This document shows positions 37,849 to 46,832 of a stretch of 64,000 nucleotides of DNA, piece by piece; within the stretch, counting starts at the first letter, position 1, and each line of letters starts with the position of its first letter. Under the pieces are notes generated by a model. The model saw nothing but the letters and a program-made list of their open reading frames with translations, was not told the DNA's origin and did no database searches. Both the position numbers and the translations under genes were made by a program. Source of the DNA: Candidatus Zhuqueibacterota bacterium (lineage in GTDB: Bacteria; Zhuqueibacterota; Zhuqueibacteria; Residuimicrobiales; Oceaniaggregativiventaceae); assembly GCA_014728085.1 (NCBI GenBank), contig WJMF01000039.1:1-64000 (forward strand). The letters are read 5' to 3'.

Positions 37849-38430
37849 GTGGCCTTTTTGCGTTTGTATATTTTTTTAACACTATTGTTGCTGAATGCTT
37901 TTTTCGACCAGCCTGGTGAAACCAATTTGTCCTTTGAAAAAGCCCGAAAGGCTTTTGATTATCTAAACCGCATACGGCAGCATCCGGATTCCATCAGTGA
38001 TGACGTTGGAGTAGATTTGAGCTATGTGGAACCCAGGCACAGACTTGTGTGGAATGACACTCTGGCAGCAGTCGCTGAAGCCAAGGCCCTGGATATGGCC
38101 AAAAGAAATTATTTCGATCATCAGACACCTGAGGGATATGGCATTAATATTCAAATACATCTTGCCGGCTACCGTCTTCCCAAAGACTGGATTAAAGACG
38201 AGAGCAGTAACTATTTTGAATCATTGGGAGCAGGATATCGCGACGGTATTGACTTGATCAACGGCCTGATTATAGATGAGGGTACACCGGGGTTGGAACA
38301 TCGAAGGCATTTACTCGGTATTGATGAATTTTGGTCAGACTGCCGGGATATCGGCATCGGTATTGCTGAAAACCCAAAGAGCACGTTCAAGACTTGTGCA
38401 TCTATTATTATTGCAAAACACAATTTTTGA
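37849..38430 (+). CDS. Secreted CAP (SCP/PR-1) domain protein
   Basis: 193 residues. A hydrophobic leader (4-18) is followed by the CAP fold: helix LNRIRQHPDSI, the segment LVWNDTLAAVAEAKALDMAK, then YFDHQTPEGYG with the His, and IDEGTPGLEHRRHLLG near 150 with the second His/Glu pair. CAP proteins act outside the cell; bacterial ones may bind sterol or metal or act as proteases, with no consensus. It starts with GTG at 37849 and follows the ThuA fragment by 25 bases. Confidence 0.85.
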   Translation: MAFLRLYIFLTLLLLNAFFDQPGETNLSFEKARKAFDYLNRIRQHPDSISDDVGVDLSYVEPRHRLVWNDTLAAVAEAKALDMAKRNYFDHQTPEGYGINIQIHLAGYRLPKDWIKDESSNYFESLGAGYRDGIDLINGLIIDEGTPGLEHRRHLLGIDEFWSDCRDIGIGIAENPKSTFKTCASIIIAKHNF

Positions 38431-38626
38431 CGAATACCCTTTCTTTTATAGCTTTTTCTCCCGTATCGCCTTTCAGGCTCAGAACATGTCCTCTTCACCA
38501 TCGCCTCCAGTGCCACCAGGGCTGTCTTCGCGTCTGGATTAATAATTGTTTATATTCTATCTCAGGCTTAACATGACGATTGGCGCTTTTCTGCTGTGAC
38601 CATCGTGAAAACGTCTGTTATAATCG

Positions 38627-38655
38627 AGTCCAAGCGTTACCTGGACTTTTTTTTT
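38627..38655 (+). terminator. Rho-independent terminator
   Basis: AGTCCA and TGGACT pair around a nine-base loop and are followed by a run of nine T residues. It lies about 200 bases beyond the CAP stop codon, so it closes that transcript or a small RNA made within the gap. Confidence 0.7.
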
Positions 38656-38697
38656 GCGGTTTTCCAGCAAAAGGATTCCATATCGGGATGCGGCTTA

Positions 38698-38733
38698 TAA
38701 AACAGACGCAGCTTTACGCATGTGTCTGTTTTA
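38698..38733. repeat. 10-bp inverted repeat
   Basis: TAAAACAGAC and GTCTGTTTTA are perfect reverse complements around a 16-base loop. The A- and T-rich ends allow a bidirectional terminator; an operator is another option. Confidence 0.45.
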
Positions 38734-38876
38734 CAAGCCTGCGGATATGGTCAATTGCAGGGAGGCGGTTCATCGGTTCATTTTATTATATAACGTATCA
38801 TGTGTTTAAACGTTCTGAGTCCGGGCCTTGAGCGATAAAATTTTTATCTGGATGGAAGCGATCGGGTGGACATTAG

Positions 38877-38905
38877 TTGACATTTTAAAATAATTGCTTT
38901 ATATT
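38877..38905 (+). promoter_or_regulatory. Sigma-70-type promoter of the hybrid kinase gene
   Basis: TTGACA, a 17-base spacer and TATATT, the best match to the consensus seen in this window. It would start RNA near 38912, giving a leader of about 137 bases. GACATT occurs twice, at and just upstream of the -35 box, and may be a binding site. Confidence 0.65.
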
Positions 38906-39048
38906 GGAAAGAGCATCATTGCCGAGCACCTACCGTATTACATTCCTTTAATTAAACATGCTTACAGGACCGGCGGCCTTTTGGCTATCGGATTGATCTG
39001 GAATTGGAATTTAGACGTGCCTGAACGAGGGGGTAAAACAGGAGCGCC

Positions 39049-40980
39049 ATGCAGCAGACTCTTCCAAAGCAGAGCTTGATTCCAACGGCTCTGGGACAGT
39101 TTTTTAATAGATTTTCGCAACAGCACAAGTTGGACTTTAATTTCTACAGGTCTGATGGTACTCTCCTTTTAAATTTTTCATCTATTTTGCATAAAAATAC
39201 CAAAAGCTTGTCTGCAGCAATTTTACAGCAAAACCTCGATGTAAAACATATTACCCTTGGCAGACGCGAGGTGCTCTACACGACGTTTTGTAAAGCCCGC
39301 GTTTGGCAGGTTACCAGTCCGGTAATGGATTCAGAACGGTTGCTGGGTTATTTTTCCTTCGTCAAGGTTTATGGCGAGCCGGATTCACCGCCACAATTGA
39401 ATAATAGCGACGATTTAACTCATTTGCTGGATTCAGCCTCTTTTCAGCCGACCCGTGGTTTGATCAGCATGGTTGAGGAATTACAGGATCAAATTACCGT
39501 TTTGCTGCAGTGTAAACCGACGGCACCGGAAACCAAAGCCGCTTTCATTCTGGATAAGAACGATCGTGTTTTCGCCTGGAACCAGGGGATGGTTGAAATT
39601 TTTAATATAAAGTCCCCATCTATTGTGGGATCTTCTTTTTCTCAAATCCTTTACAGAGAGCATAAACAACGATGGCAAGACGCCGTACGGCAATTTCGTC
39701 AGAAGAAAGAACCGTTATCCGTGAGCGTATGGGGAGTCAATCGCGATGGTGAGGTGATCAAGCTGCGGACCCGCTTTTTACAGGATAACACTCTCGGGCA
39801 GGGATTTATCCAGGTCAAAATTGAAGAATCGGTTCAAATTTCCATATCTCATCTTCAAAAAATCCGGGATGTGCGAAATGACATGGCGGATATCACCCCC
39901 CCCCGGAAAGCATCACAGCATATTTTACCTCACAAGACCATTGCCCGTTTTGCCAGACATCTGGAAACTCACCTCTCGGCTATAGCAACACAATTTTCTT
40001 CCGTTTCACCCTTTCTGGAAGGTAAATTTCATTCCCGTTTTTTCCAGATACATAAACAGATGAATAAACCTTTTCACCTGTTGCAACCGCTGTTGGATCT
40101 GGATATCCGCATTGGGAGAAAAGTGCCTTTTGATTTGAAAGACCTTTTGTACAAGGCTGCCGGGCTGCAACAACAGTTTTTCCAGGATCGTTTTCATTTT
40201 CATTTTGAATGTGAGGCAGAATCGTTCATGGTCGATTGTGATCCGCCGCTGTTGTTTCGGGCACTGCAATATCTTATCAATAACGCCCGTGAAGCGATTT
40301 CAGAGGGCGGGGATATTCGGATTTCACTCTCCCCTGCGAGAATGTGTTTTGACAGCAGTGACGAGGCGGTATTGTTGTGCAAGCTGGTTATCAGCGACTC
40401 GGGGAAAGGTATTTCGGAATCGGGCATGGAACATATTTATAAACCATTTTTTACGCTCAAGCAGGGCAACCATTTCGGCGTGGGGCTGAGCGCTGCAAAG
40501 CACATTATCGAGTTACATCAGGGCACCATTCAGGTTTCCTCAAAACCGGAAACGGGTACAAAAGTCATCATCTATCTGCCAATGCTTGCCAATCAAAATC
40601 ACGAGGGTATTATGTCTAAACAACAGGCAGGAATTCTTATTATTGAGGATGAAGAGGATCTTCTCAAGATCAGTACGATCGTCCTGCAACAGGAAGGATA
40701 TCAACTTTTTACATCCAGAACGGCAAAGCAGGCTCTGCAAATTATGCAGGAGAACACTGACACAATCCGTTTGGTGGTGCTGGATATTATGCTACCGGAC
40801 ATGGATGGTCTGGAATGTGCCGAGAAACTCCGTAAAATCAAGCCGGATATTTCTTTTATTATTTCGAGTGGCTGGGCGCCTTCCAAGCGCTATCAACCTG
40901 TTTTGGATCGCAAGGGCCAGTGGTTGCAAAAACCCTATCCGCCGGATGATTTGGCGAACGCCGTAAAGAAAAGTCTTTGA
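39049..40980 (+). CDS. Hybrid histidine kinase-receiver with poorly matching phosphoacceptor box
   Basis: 643 residues, cytoplasmic. An N-terminal region (1-160) has no clear family. PAS is at about 165-275 (FILDKNDRVFAWNQGMVEIFN). The dimerisation segment reads FARHLETHLSAIATQF near 306; aligned with hybrid-kinase H boxes (AHDFNNLLTAI) the usual His falls on Arg, with a His one residue later. HATPase is at about 385-505 (N box LQYLINNAREAI, G1 DSGKGIS, G2 FGVGLS), then a receiver at about 525-640 with phosphoacceptor Asp in VVLDIMLPDMDG. If the His is truly displaced, autophosphorylation may be changed. ACAGGAGC precedes the ATG; the stop lies one base from the convergent ychF stop. Confidence 0.85.
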   Translation: MQQTLPKQSLIPTALGQFFNRFSQQHKLDFNFYRSDGTLLLNFSSILHKNTKSLSAAILQQNLDVKHITLGRREVLYTTFCKARVWQVTSPVMDSERLLGYFSFVKVYGEPDSPPQLNNSDDLTHLLDSASFQPTRGLISMVEELQDQITVLLQCKPTAPETKAAFILDKNDRVFAWNQGMVEIFNIKSPSIVGSSFSQILYREHKQRWQDAVRQFRQKKEPLSVSVWGVNRDGEVIKLRTRFLQDNTLGQGFIQVKIEESVQISISHLQKIRDVRNDMADITPPRKASQHILPHKTIARFARHLETHLSAIATQFSSVSPFLEGKFHSRFFQIHKQMNKPFHLLQPLLDLDIRIGRKVPFDLKDLLYKAAGLQQQFFQDRFHFHFECEAESFMVDCDPPLLFRALQYLINNAREAISEGGDIRISLSPARMCFDSSDEAVLLCKLVISDSGKGISESGMEHIYKPFFTLKQGNHFGVGLSAAKHIIELHQGTIQVSSKPETGTKVIIYLPMLANQNHEGIMSKQQAGILIIEDEEDLLKISTIVLQQEGYQLFTSRTAKQALQIMQENTDTIRLVVLDIMLPDMDGLECAEKLRKIKPDISFIISSGWAPSKRYQPVLDRKGQWLQKPYPPDDLANAVKKSL

Positions 40981-40981
40981 A

Positions 40982-42070
40982 TCAGACGGCAAAGCGAAAG
41001 GTTATGATGTCGCCGTCTTTTACCGTATAGTCGCGTCCTTCCAGTCTCATGACGCCATCGCTTTTGCATTTGGCCAGACTTTTGCGTTCTATAAAATCAT
41101 CATAGTGAACCACTTCGGCGCGAATAAAGCCTTTTTCAAAATCGGAATGAATGGTTCCGGCGGCTAGCGGCGCTTTTGTGTTGTCCGGAACCGTCCAGGC
41201 CCTCACTTCGTCCTCACCAACTGTGAAAAATGAAATCAACCCCAACAAGTCATAAGAGATTCTCACCAGTTTTTCCATGGCCGAGTCTTTTATGCCGAGG
41301 TCTTTGCGGAACAATTCGGCTTCTTCCCCCTCGAGTTGCTGAATCTCCATTTCGATCTGCGCCGCTATCGTCAGTACGGCCGTGTTTTTTTCCTGAGAAC
41401 CCTTCAGGTTCTTCGAAACTGTTGTGTCATCGGTCAGTTGGTTTTCATCAATATTGAGCACCAGGATCAATGGTTTTTGCGTGAGGAATTGATAGCCGCG
41501 TATGAGATGTTCTTCATCGACAGTAAGCGTTGCATTGCGCAGCAGGATTTCCTCTTCCAACTCTTTTAAAAGTCCTTGCAAGAGCGTATGTTCCTTAATA
41601 TCCGGATCGTTTTTTTTGACCCGCATTTGTCTTTCCAGGCGATCCAGTCTGTTTTCTATGATGCTCATGTCACTAATGATAAATTCTGATAGTATGATAT
41701 CTAAATCGCGATTGGGGTCGAGTGAACCGAGGGGATGGGCGACATTGGGATTTTCAAAACTGCGCAGAACGATTAAAATTGCATCCACCAGGCGAAGTTG
41801 ACCAAGAAAATGATCGCTGAACCCCTGTTTTTTCTGCTGATCCGGATGGATTCCGGCAAGATCGATATATTCGATGGTGGCCGGGACTTTTTTCTGTGGG
41901 GCAAATACATTATTGAGCTGCTCCAGTCGTTCGTCCGGTACCTTGATAACAGCATGATGTGCATCTTCCTTGCCTCCTGAATAGGCTGTCGTGCTGACTT
42001 GCTGGCCGGTTAAAGCATTATATAAAGTGGTTTTGCCTGATTGTGGCAATCCTACGATACCGATTTTCAT
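40982..42070 (-). CDS. ychF: YchF/OLA1-type translation-associated GTPase/ATPase
   Basis: 362 residues, cytoplasmic Obg-family P-loop enzyme that binds ribosomes and prefers ATP in many bacteria. Walker A GLPQSGKTTLYNALT differs from the common GLPNVGKST but keeps G-x4-GK-T. IDLAG gives the G3 motif and LNIDEN the NxxE-like motif that causes ATP preference. Coiled coil at about 130-200 and a C-terminal TGS domain (RAEVVHYDDFIERKS to end). The gene runs against the hybrid kinase gene with a one-base gap. Confidence 0.95.
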   Translation of the reverse strand: MKIGIVGLPQSGKTTLYNALTGQQVSTTAYSGGKEDAHHAVIKVPDERLEQLNNVFAPQKKVPATIEYIDLAGIHPDQQKKQGFSDHFLGQLRLVDAILIVLRSFENPNVAHPLGSLDPNRDLDIILSEFIISDMSIIENRLDRLERQMRVKKNDPDIKEHTLLQGLLKELEEEILLRNATLTVDEEHLIRGYQFLTQKPLILVLNIDENQLTDDTTVSKNLKGSQEKNTAVLTIAAQIEMEIQQLEGEEAELFRKDLGIKDSAMEKLVRISYDLLGLISFFTVGEDEVRAWTVPDNTKAPLAAGTIHSDFEKGFIRAEVVHYDDFIERKSLAKCKSDGVMRLEGRDYTVKDGDIITFRFAV

Positions 42071-42319
42071 TACGAATCCTTGTTATACGGTTCAAATGCC
42101 GGGGGTTTTGTCGTATCCATAAAAATAATGTTATTAAACTTTAAGCGAACAGAAAATATAACGGTCTGAATCCGCAGATGCAAGTGAAATAATAAAACGG
42201 GTTACGTTATTCGGGCGATGGATGCCATATTTCCGGTTTGATATTTCCGATAAAATGGCTAGATTGTGCACATAGCAATATTCGAACTGGCTTTTATTAT
42301 ATCAAGGGAACATTTGCAA

Positions 42320-43150
42320 ATGGCACAATCACAAAAAACAGGTTCCATGGTTTGTCCCAATTGTGGTAAATTGATTTCATCAAATGCCAAAACCTGTATG
42401 CACTGCGGCATGAAAAATCCCGGTCGATGGAATAAAAATCGCTTTCCGGGCTCTTTACTTGGCAATTTCAGTGATCCGATATTGATTATCAGGAACTGCT
42501 GTATTATACTATACCTCATTAGTCTTCTGATCGATGTCAGTGCCTTGTTTCGCATGCGCGGAATCTTGTCATTTCTTTCACCCAGCAGCGAGGCATTGTA
42601 TTATCTCGGTATGACCGGTCAGAGTTTTATCTTCGTTTTAGGCAGGTTTTGGACCCTGATCACAGCTATCTATTTACACGGCAGTATATTGCATATCCTC
42701 TTCAACATGCTATGGCTTCACCAGATGGGTCATATGGTGAATAGTCTTTTTGGGGCCAGTCGCACATTTCTTATTTTTACCCTGGCTGGTATTTTTGGAT
42801 ATGTTGTTTCCAGTATTTTTAGTCCCCATCCCACGATCGGCGCTTCCGGTGCTATTTTTGGTCTTTTCGGTGCGCTGGTTTTTTATGGCCGTCATCGGGG
42901 CGGCAGCTTTGGAATGGCTATTTTTCAGCAGGTGGGTACCTGGGCACTTGTTCTCTTTTTTATGGGGCTGTTTATGTCCGGAGTCAACAACTGGGCGCAT
43001 GCCGGTGGATTTGTCGGTGGTTATCTGTCTGCCAGCTTTTTGGGATACCAGGAGCGTGGTGTTGAAACGCAATCCCATCGCAAGGCTGCCCGCCATGCAG
43101 CGTTTATAACTGTAATGGCTTTTGTAATCCAAGTCGTCGTTGCCCTCTAA
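42320..43150 (+). CDS. Rhomboid intramembrane serine protease with N-terminal zinc ribbon
   Basis: 276 residues. A zinc ribbon (CPNCGKLISSNAKTCMHCG) at about 12-30 precedes a six-helix rhomboid core. The nucleophile loop GASGAIFGLFGAL gives the catalytic Ser, and NNWAHAGGFVGG the catalytic His. Typical substrates are membrane-anchored proteins. The ATG at 42320 is chosen because the zinc ribbon starts 11 residues later; an upstream ATG-like start at 42266 would add a hydrophobic run without a ribosome site. The 248-base region before it has no other feature. Confidence 0.9.
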   Translation: MAQSQKTGSMVCPNCGKLISSNAKTCMHCGMKNPGRWNKNRFPGSLLGNFSDPILIIRNCCIILYLISLLIDVSALFRMRGILSFLSPSSEALYYLGMTGQSFIFVLGRFWTLITAIYLHGSILHILFNMLWLHQMGHMVNSLFGASRTFLIFTLAGIFGYVVSSIFSPHPTIGASGAIFGLFGALVFYGRHRGGSFGMAIFQQVGTWALVLFFMGLFMSGVNNWAHAGGFVGGYLSASFLGYQERGVETQSHRKAARHAAFITVMAFVIQVVVAL

Positions 43151-43165
43151 CAGTCTGTTCATTCT

Positions 43166-44008
43166 ATGAAAATAGCCGCAATCATTCCCACATATAACCG
43201 TGCTGATATGGTCGTGGAGGCCCTTCGGTCCGTATTAGCGCAAACTCGTCCCGCAGATGAAATTATTGTTGTCGATGATGGTTCCAGGGATGAGACCAAA
43301 AACCGGTTATCACCCTTTTTACCAAAAATCAGGTATCTCCATCAGGAGACACGAGGCGTTTCTGCTGCCCGAAATCTGGGCATAAAACAGTCGCATGCCG
43401 AGTGGCTTGCTTTTCTCGACAGCGATGATTTATGGATGCCGGAAAAGCTCGGCCAACAGGTAAATTATTTGCAAAGATTTCCTCGCTATAGGATTTGTTA
43501 TACGGATGAGGAGTGGAGAAAGAATCAAAAGTGGATAAATCAAAAACGAAAACACCGAAAATTCAGCGGTCCTGTCTATGAAAAATGCCTGCCGCTTTGC
43601 ATGATCAGTCCCTCCTCGGTCATGATTCATCGCTCTGTTTTCGAGCAGGTCGGTATGTTTGACGAAAAATTGCCTGCGTGTGAGGATTATGATCTTTGGT
43701 TGCGCATCTGCAGCCGCTATCCGGTGCTGTATGTTGACAGGCGTTTGATCGTCAAGCGCGCCGGAGAGTGGTGGCAGCTGTCCGGGCAGCATAGTCTTGA
43801 TAAATATCGAATTATTGCGTTGGATAAAATTTTGCGGGCTGGACAACTCGATGAGGAGAAGAGCAGGCAGACGCTTTTCGCTTTACAGGAAAAGTGCCGG
43901 ATTTATCGCATTGGCTGCCAAAGGCATGGCCGCCATAAAGACGTACAGTGGGTGGAGCGCGTTTTGTGGCAATATGGAATGATTGAGAAAAAGCAAAATG
44001 AAAACTGA
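43166..44008 (+). CDS. GT2-family glycosyltransferase
   Basis: 280 residues, cytoplasmic face. GT-A fold opening IAAIIPTYNRADMV, with EIIVVDDGSRDET and the metal-binding LDSDDLW. It adds a sugar to an envelope polysaccharide or lipid; the donor is unknown. It starts 15 bases after the rhomboid stop and is followed by a beta-hydroxyacid dehydrogenase. Confidence 0.93.
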   Translation: MKIAAIIPTYNRADMVVEALRSVLAQTRPADEIIVVDDGSRDETKNRLSPFLPKIRYLHQETRGVSAARNLGIKQSHAEWLAFLDSDDLWMPEKLGQQVNYLQRFPRYRICYTDEEWRKNQKWINQKRKHRKFSGPVYEKCLPLCMISPSSVMIHRSVFEQVGMFDEKLPACEDYDLWLRICSRYPVLYVDRRLIVKRAGEWWQLSGQHSLDKYRIIALDKILRAGQLDEEKSRQTLFALQEKCRIYRIGCQRHGRHKDVQWVERVLWQYGMIEKKQNEN

Positions 44009-44024
44009 TTGAAAAGGAGGAGGA

Positions 44025-44903
44025 ATGAAAAATTTGGGTTTTATCGGACTTGGTATTATGGGCAGACCAATGGTAATGAACCTGCTCAAGGCGGGTTTTT
44101 CAGTAACCGTTTACAACCGGACTGCTGATAAGATGAAAGAAGCAATCAATGCCGGTGCCAGGACCGCAAATTCTCCGCAACAGGTGGCTGAACAAGCCGA
44201 TATCATTATTACCATCGTTACTGATTCTCCGGATGTAAACCAGGTCATTACCGGCAAGAAGGGCGTTTTAAACGGGATAAGCGGGGGCAAAATCGTCATT
44301 GACATGAGTACCATATCGCCTGCTGTGACGCAAAAACTTGCCCGGGAGCTTTCTGCCAAAGGGGCGCATATGCTTGATGCACCGGTCAGCGGTGGCGATA
44401 GCGGCGCAAAGGCCGGTACGCTGGCGATTATGGTTGGCGGCGAGGAAAAGGTCTTTAAGGCGTGCCTGCCTGTTTTCGAAGCAATGGGGAAAACCATCAC
44501 ATATGTCGGTGGTCATGGCATGGGTCAGACGGTTAAATTATGCAATCAGATATTGGTCTCCGTGACCAACCTGGCGGTTTGCGAGGCGATCACGCTGGCG
44601 AGAAAGAGCGGTGTGGATCCTCACGTCATGATTCAAGCGACGAGCGGGGGAGCAGCCGGCTCCTGGCAGCTTGAAAATCTTGGCCCCAAAATGGCCGACA
44701 GAGATTTTGCCCCCGGATTTATGATCGAATTGCAGCAAAAGGACTTAAAATTGGCTCTCGAGGCGGCAAGAACGCAAAATATTCCGGTACCGGCCCTTGG
44801 ACTTGTGCATCAATTGTTCATGGGCTGCCAGGCTGCCGGAGAAGGACGGGAAGGAACCCAGGCGTTGATCAAGTCGATTGAAAGGCTGGCAGCAATTCAG
44901 TAG
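44025..44903 (+). CDS. Beta-hydroxyacid dehydrogenase (tartronate semialdehyde reductase / GarR-like)
   Basis: 292 residues, cytoplasmic NAD(P)-dependent oxidoreductase. Rossmann motif GLGIMGRPMVMNLLKAG, substrate signature DAPVSGGDSGAKAGTLA and the catalytic Lys in VKLCNQI near 170. Closest in pattern to 2-hydroxy-3-oxopropionate reductase, which acts in glyoxylate or glucarate breakdown; 3-hydroxyisobutyrate dehydrogenase-like roles remain possible. AAAAGGAGGAGG precedes the ATG. Confidence 0.9.
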   Translation: MKNLGFIGLGIMGRPMVMNLLKAGFSVTVYNRTADKMKEAINAGARTANSPQQVAEQADIIITIVTDSPDVNQVITGKKGVLNGISGGKIVIDMSTISPAVTQKLARELSAKGAHMLDAPVSGGDSGAKAGTLAIMVGGEEKVFKACLPVFEAMGKTITYVGGHGMGQTVKLCNQILVSVTNLAVCEAITLARKSGVDPHVMIQATSGGAAGSWQLENLGPKMADRDFAPGFMIELQQKDLKLALEAARTQNIPVPALGLVHQLFMGCQAAGEGREGTQALIKSIERLAAIQ

Positions 44904-45002
44904 GCAGGAAAATTTCCCGCAATTTCTTTTTAAAAACCGTATATTATTAAAACCGGAGAGATTTCATATCAAACCCGTGGCTGACCTTTAGTAAAATTGA
45001 TT

Positions 45003-46817
45003 ATGGATATGCGAGACTGTTTTCTTATTATTCTATTTCTCTTTTTATTCCAGGGACAAAGTACTCCACAACCCAATAGCAAGAGGAGCATTACTTATAT
45101 TCCTTCCGCCAATGGCTTTTGCTATGTTGCCTATAATTTAGTCGAAAACAAAGTCGATATTTTTCAGCCACATATTGTTGATCTCTGGGATGTCGGTCAA
45201 ACGACGCCTGATCTGATTGAATCCGTTGAATTCAAACTTGCTGTTCGCAACAAGCGTGCTGCACTCTCGGCATTGCCGGTGGAGAGCGTTAGCTATGAAG
45301 ATGGTACCGGCATCATACGGGTAGATTCAAAAATCAAAGATCATTCTCTGACGCGTTATTTTTGGACGCCGATGGTGCTTGATTATAAAGTTTTACTCAT
45401 GGTTTGCCATGTTGAAAATGCTGCTTTTCTGAACCTGGATCCGGATCAGATCGAAGTTCATCTGAACACGTCCAGTCCCGACTTTTATGTTGTCCGTATG
45501 AGTCAGATAGATGGCCAGGATTTATGGGTCGGCGCTGCCCTTATCTACAGACCGGGGATATCTGAACGTACTTTTGGACAATTAAAAGATGAATTGTTTC
45601 AGGCAAAACCAAAAAATCTTGTCGAAGCGGAAAAACGCTGGTGGCGGCATTGGCATCATTTTGAAAATCTTCCCGCCAATATTTACGGCAAGCTGCATCA
45701 GGCGGTATTGCAATCAGCTGTGTTCTTGAAAATGGCGCAATGCCGGGAACCCGGGCCTTCTTATGGTCAGATCGTTTCACATTTATCTCCCCATTATCCC
45801 AAAGTCGCCATTGTCAGCGATATGGCCTATGCGATAGTTGCACTGGCTTCTTTGGGGCATTTTCGGGAGAGCAAAGCGGCACTCACCTTTCTTCTCAATA
45901 GTAATGCCAATCAATTCAAATGCCGTAAATTCGGCCGGATAAAATGGGGACTGTGTGAGGATTATTTGATTTCTCTTTACTATTATACCGGTCTCGGCCA
46001 TGAACGTTCGGTATGGAAGAATAATGCTCCTGTCCTTCATCTCGACGGCAGCGGACTTTTTTTGTGGGCGATGCATGAATATGTCAGCAAAAGTGCTGAC
46101 CGCCGTTTTTTTTACAATAAGGAAGCAAAAATCGAGAAAAAGGTTGTTTATCCCCTTGTCAACGCTATTGATGAAGAGGGGTTGATTCAGAATGATTCCG
46201 GCTGGTATAATCTCCCGGCACCGGGCGAGCATTTTACGCTCAGTTCTGCCAGCGCTTTTAAGGGCTTGACTTGTGCCGCCGTGCTTTTCAGAGAAAGCGG
46301 TGCGGTGGATCTCTCCACTGAACTGATTAAAATCTCGTCGCAGTTACGAAATACCATGCTTTCGAAACTCGTTGTCGGCGAGTCAGGTGTTATCGCTCGC
46401 AGTCTGGAACAAAAAAAATGGCCTGATTTCCTTGACGGCACAACAGTCGAGGTCATCAATTGGTCAGTTGTCGATCCGCATTGGAAAACCGCCTTGTCCA
46501 CTTTGAATGCTATGGAATCTTTTCTTCGCCTTGCAGAGCCTTCGCGGGGATTCAGCCGTGATTATGAACGAGACGATAAAAAGCGCTCCGAAAATCTTTT
46601 CGTTAATCTGCGCAGTATCGAGGCCCTGAACCGGGCGACAAGGATCGATCGTGCCAATGAGTTGCTCGATTGGGTAATGGAGCTGATTTCTTCCAACACG
46701 TATATGATTTCCAGCACGTTGCAGGCCGGTACACTGAGATATGAGGGAACCTATCCGGTTATCGGCCGAGGGGCGGGAGCCTGTATATTAGCGGTGTTTT
46801 CATATTCCAAATTTTAA
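45003..46817 (+). CDS. Exported GH15-like (alpha/alpha)6-toroid protein
   Basis: 604 residues. Signal peptide (about 1-20). N-terminal beta-sandwich to about 190, then an alpha-helical toroid (RRWW-type entry at WWRHWHHFENLPANIYGKLHQ, then AVLQSAVFLKMAQ and YPKVAIVSDMAYAIVALASLG) with the look of glucoamylase-type GH15 enzymes. I could not locate the two catalytic Glu residues with confidence, so it may be an inactive or distant member. The start is ATG 45003; a TTG at 44997 is possible. The next gene is a large lipoprotein only 15 bases away. Confidence 0.55.
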   Translation: MDMRDCFLIILFLFLFQGQSTPQPNSKRSITYIPSANGFCYVAYNLVENKVDIFQPHIVDLWDVGQTTPDLIESVEFKLAVRNKRAALSALPVESVSYEDGTGIIRVDSKIKDHSLTRYFWTPMVLDYKVLLMVCHVENAAFLNLDPDQIEVHLNTSSPDFYVVRMSQIDGQDLWVGAALIYRPGISERTFGQLKDELFQAKPKNLVEAEKRWWRHWHHFENLPANIYGKLHQAVLQSAVFLKMAQCREPGPSYGQIVSHLSPHYPKVAIVSDMAYAIVALASLGHFRESKAALTFLLNSNANQFKCRKFGRIKWGLCEDYLISLYYYTGLGHERSVWKNNAPVLHLDGSGLFLWAMHEYVSKSADRRFFYNKEAKIEKKVVYPLVNAIDEEGLIQNDSGWYNLPAPGEHFTLSSASAFKGLTCAAVLFRESGAVDLSTELIKISSQLRNTMLSKLVVGESGVIARSLEQKKWPDFLDGTTVEVINWSVVDPHWKTALSTLNAMESFLRLAEPSRGFSRDYERDDKKRSENLFVNLRSIEALNRATRIDRANELLDWVMELISSNTYMISSTLQAGTLRYEGTYPVIGRGAGACILAVFSYSKF

Positions 46818-46832
46818 TCAGGGTGAGCTTGT

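Larger units (their letters stand above)
38431..39048. other. Non-coding gap before the hybrid kinase, with terminator, hairpin and promoter
   Basis: About 618 bases. It holds a T-tract hairpin at 38627-38655, a 10-bp inverted repeat at 38698-38733 and a good promoter at 38877-38905. Short open frames on both strands (for example 38276-38542 and 38580-38831) have no family match or ribosome site, so I do not call genes. A small RNA ending at the first hairpin cannot be excluded. Confidence 0.5.

Noticed and set aside
38211-38542. Open frames around the end of the CAP gene on both strands, including one with a Gly-rich ending on the minus strand
   Set aside because: They lack start signals and recognisable domains and overlap the CAP gene.
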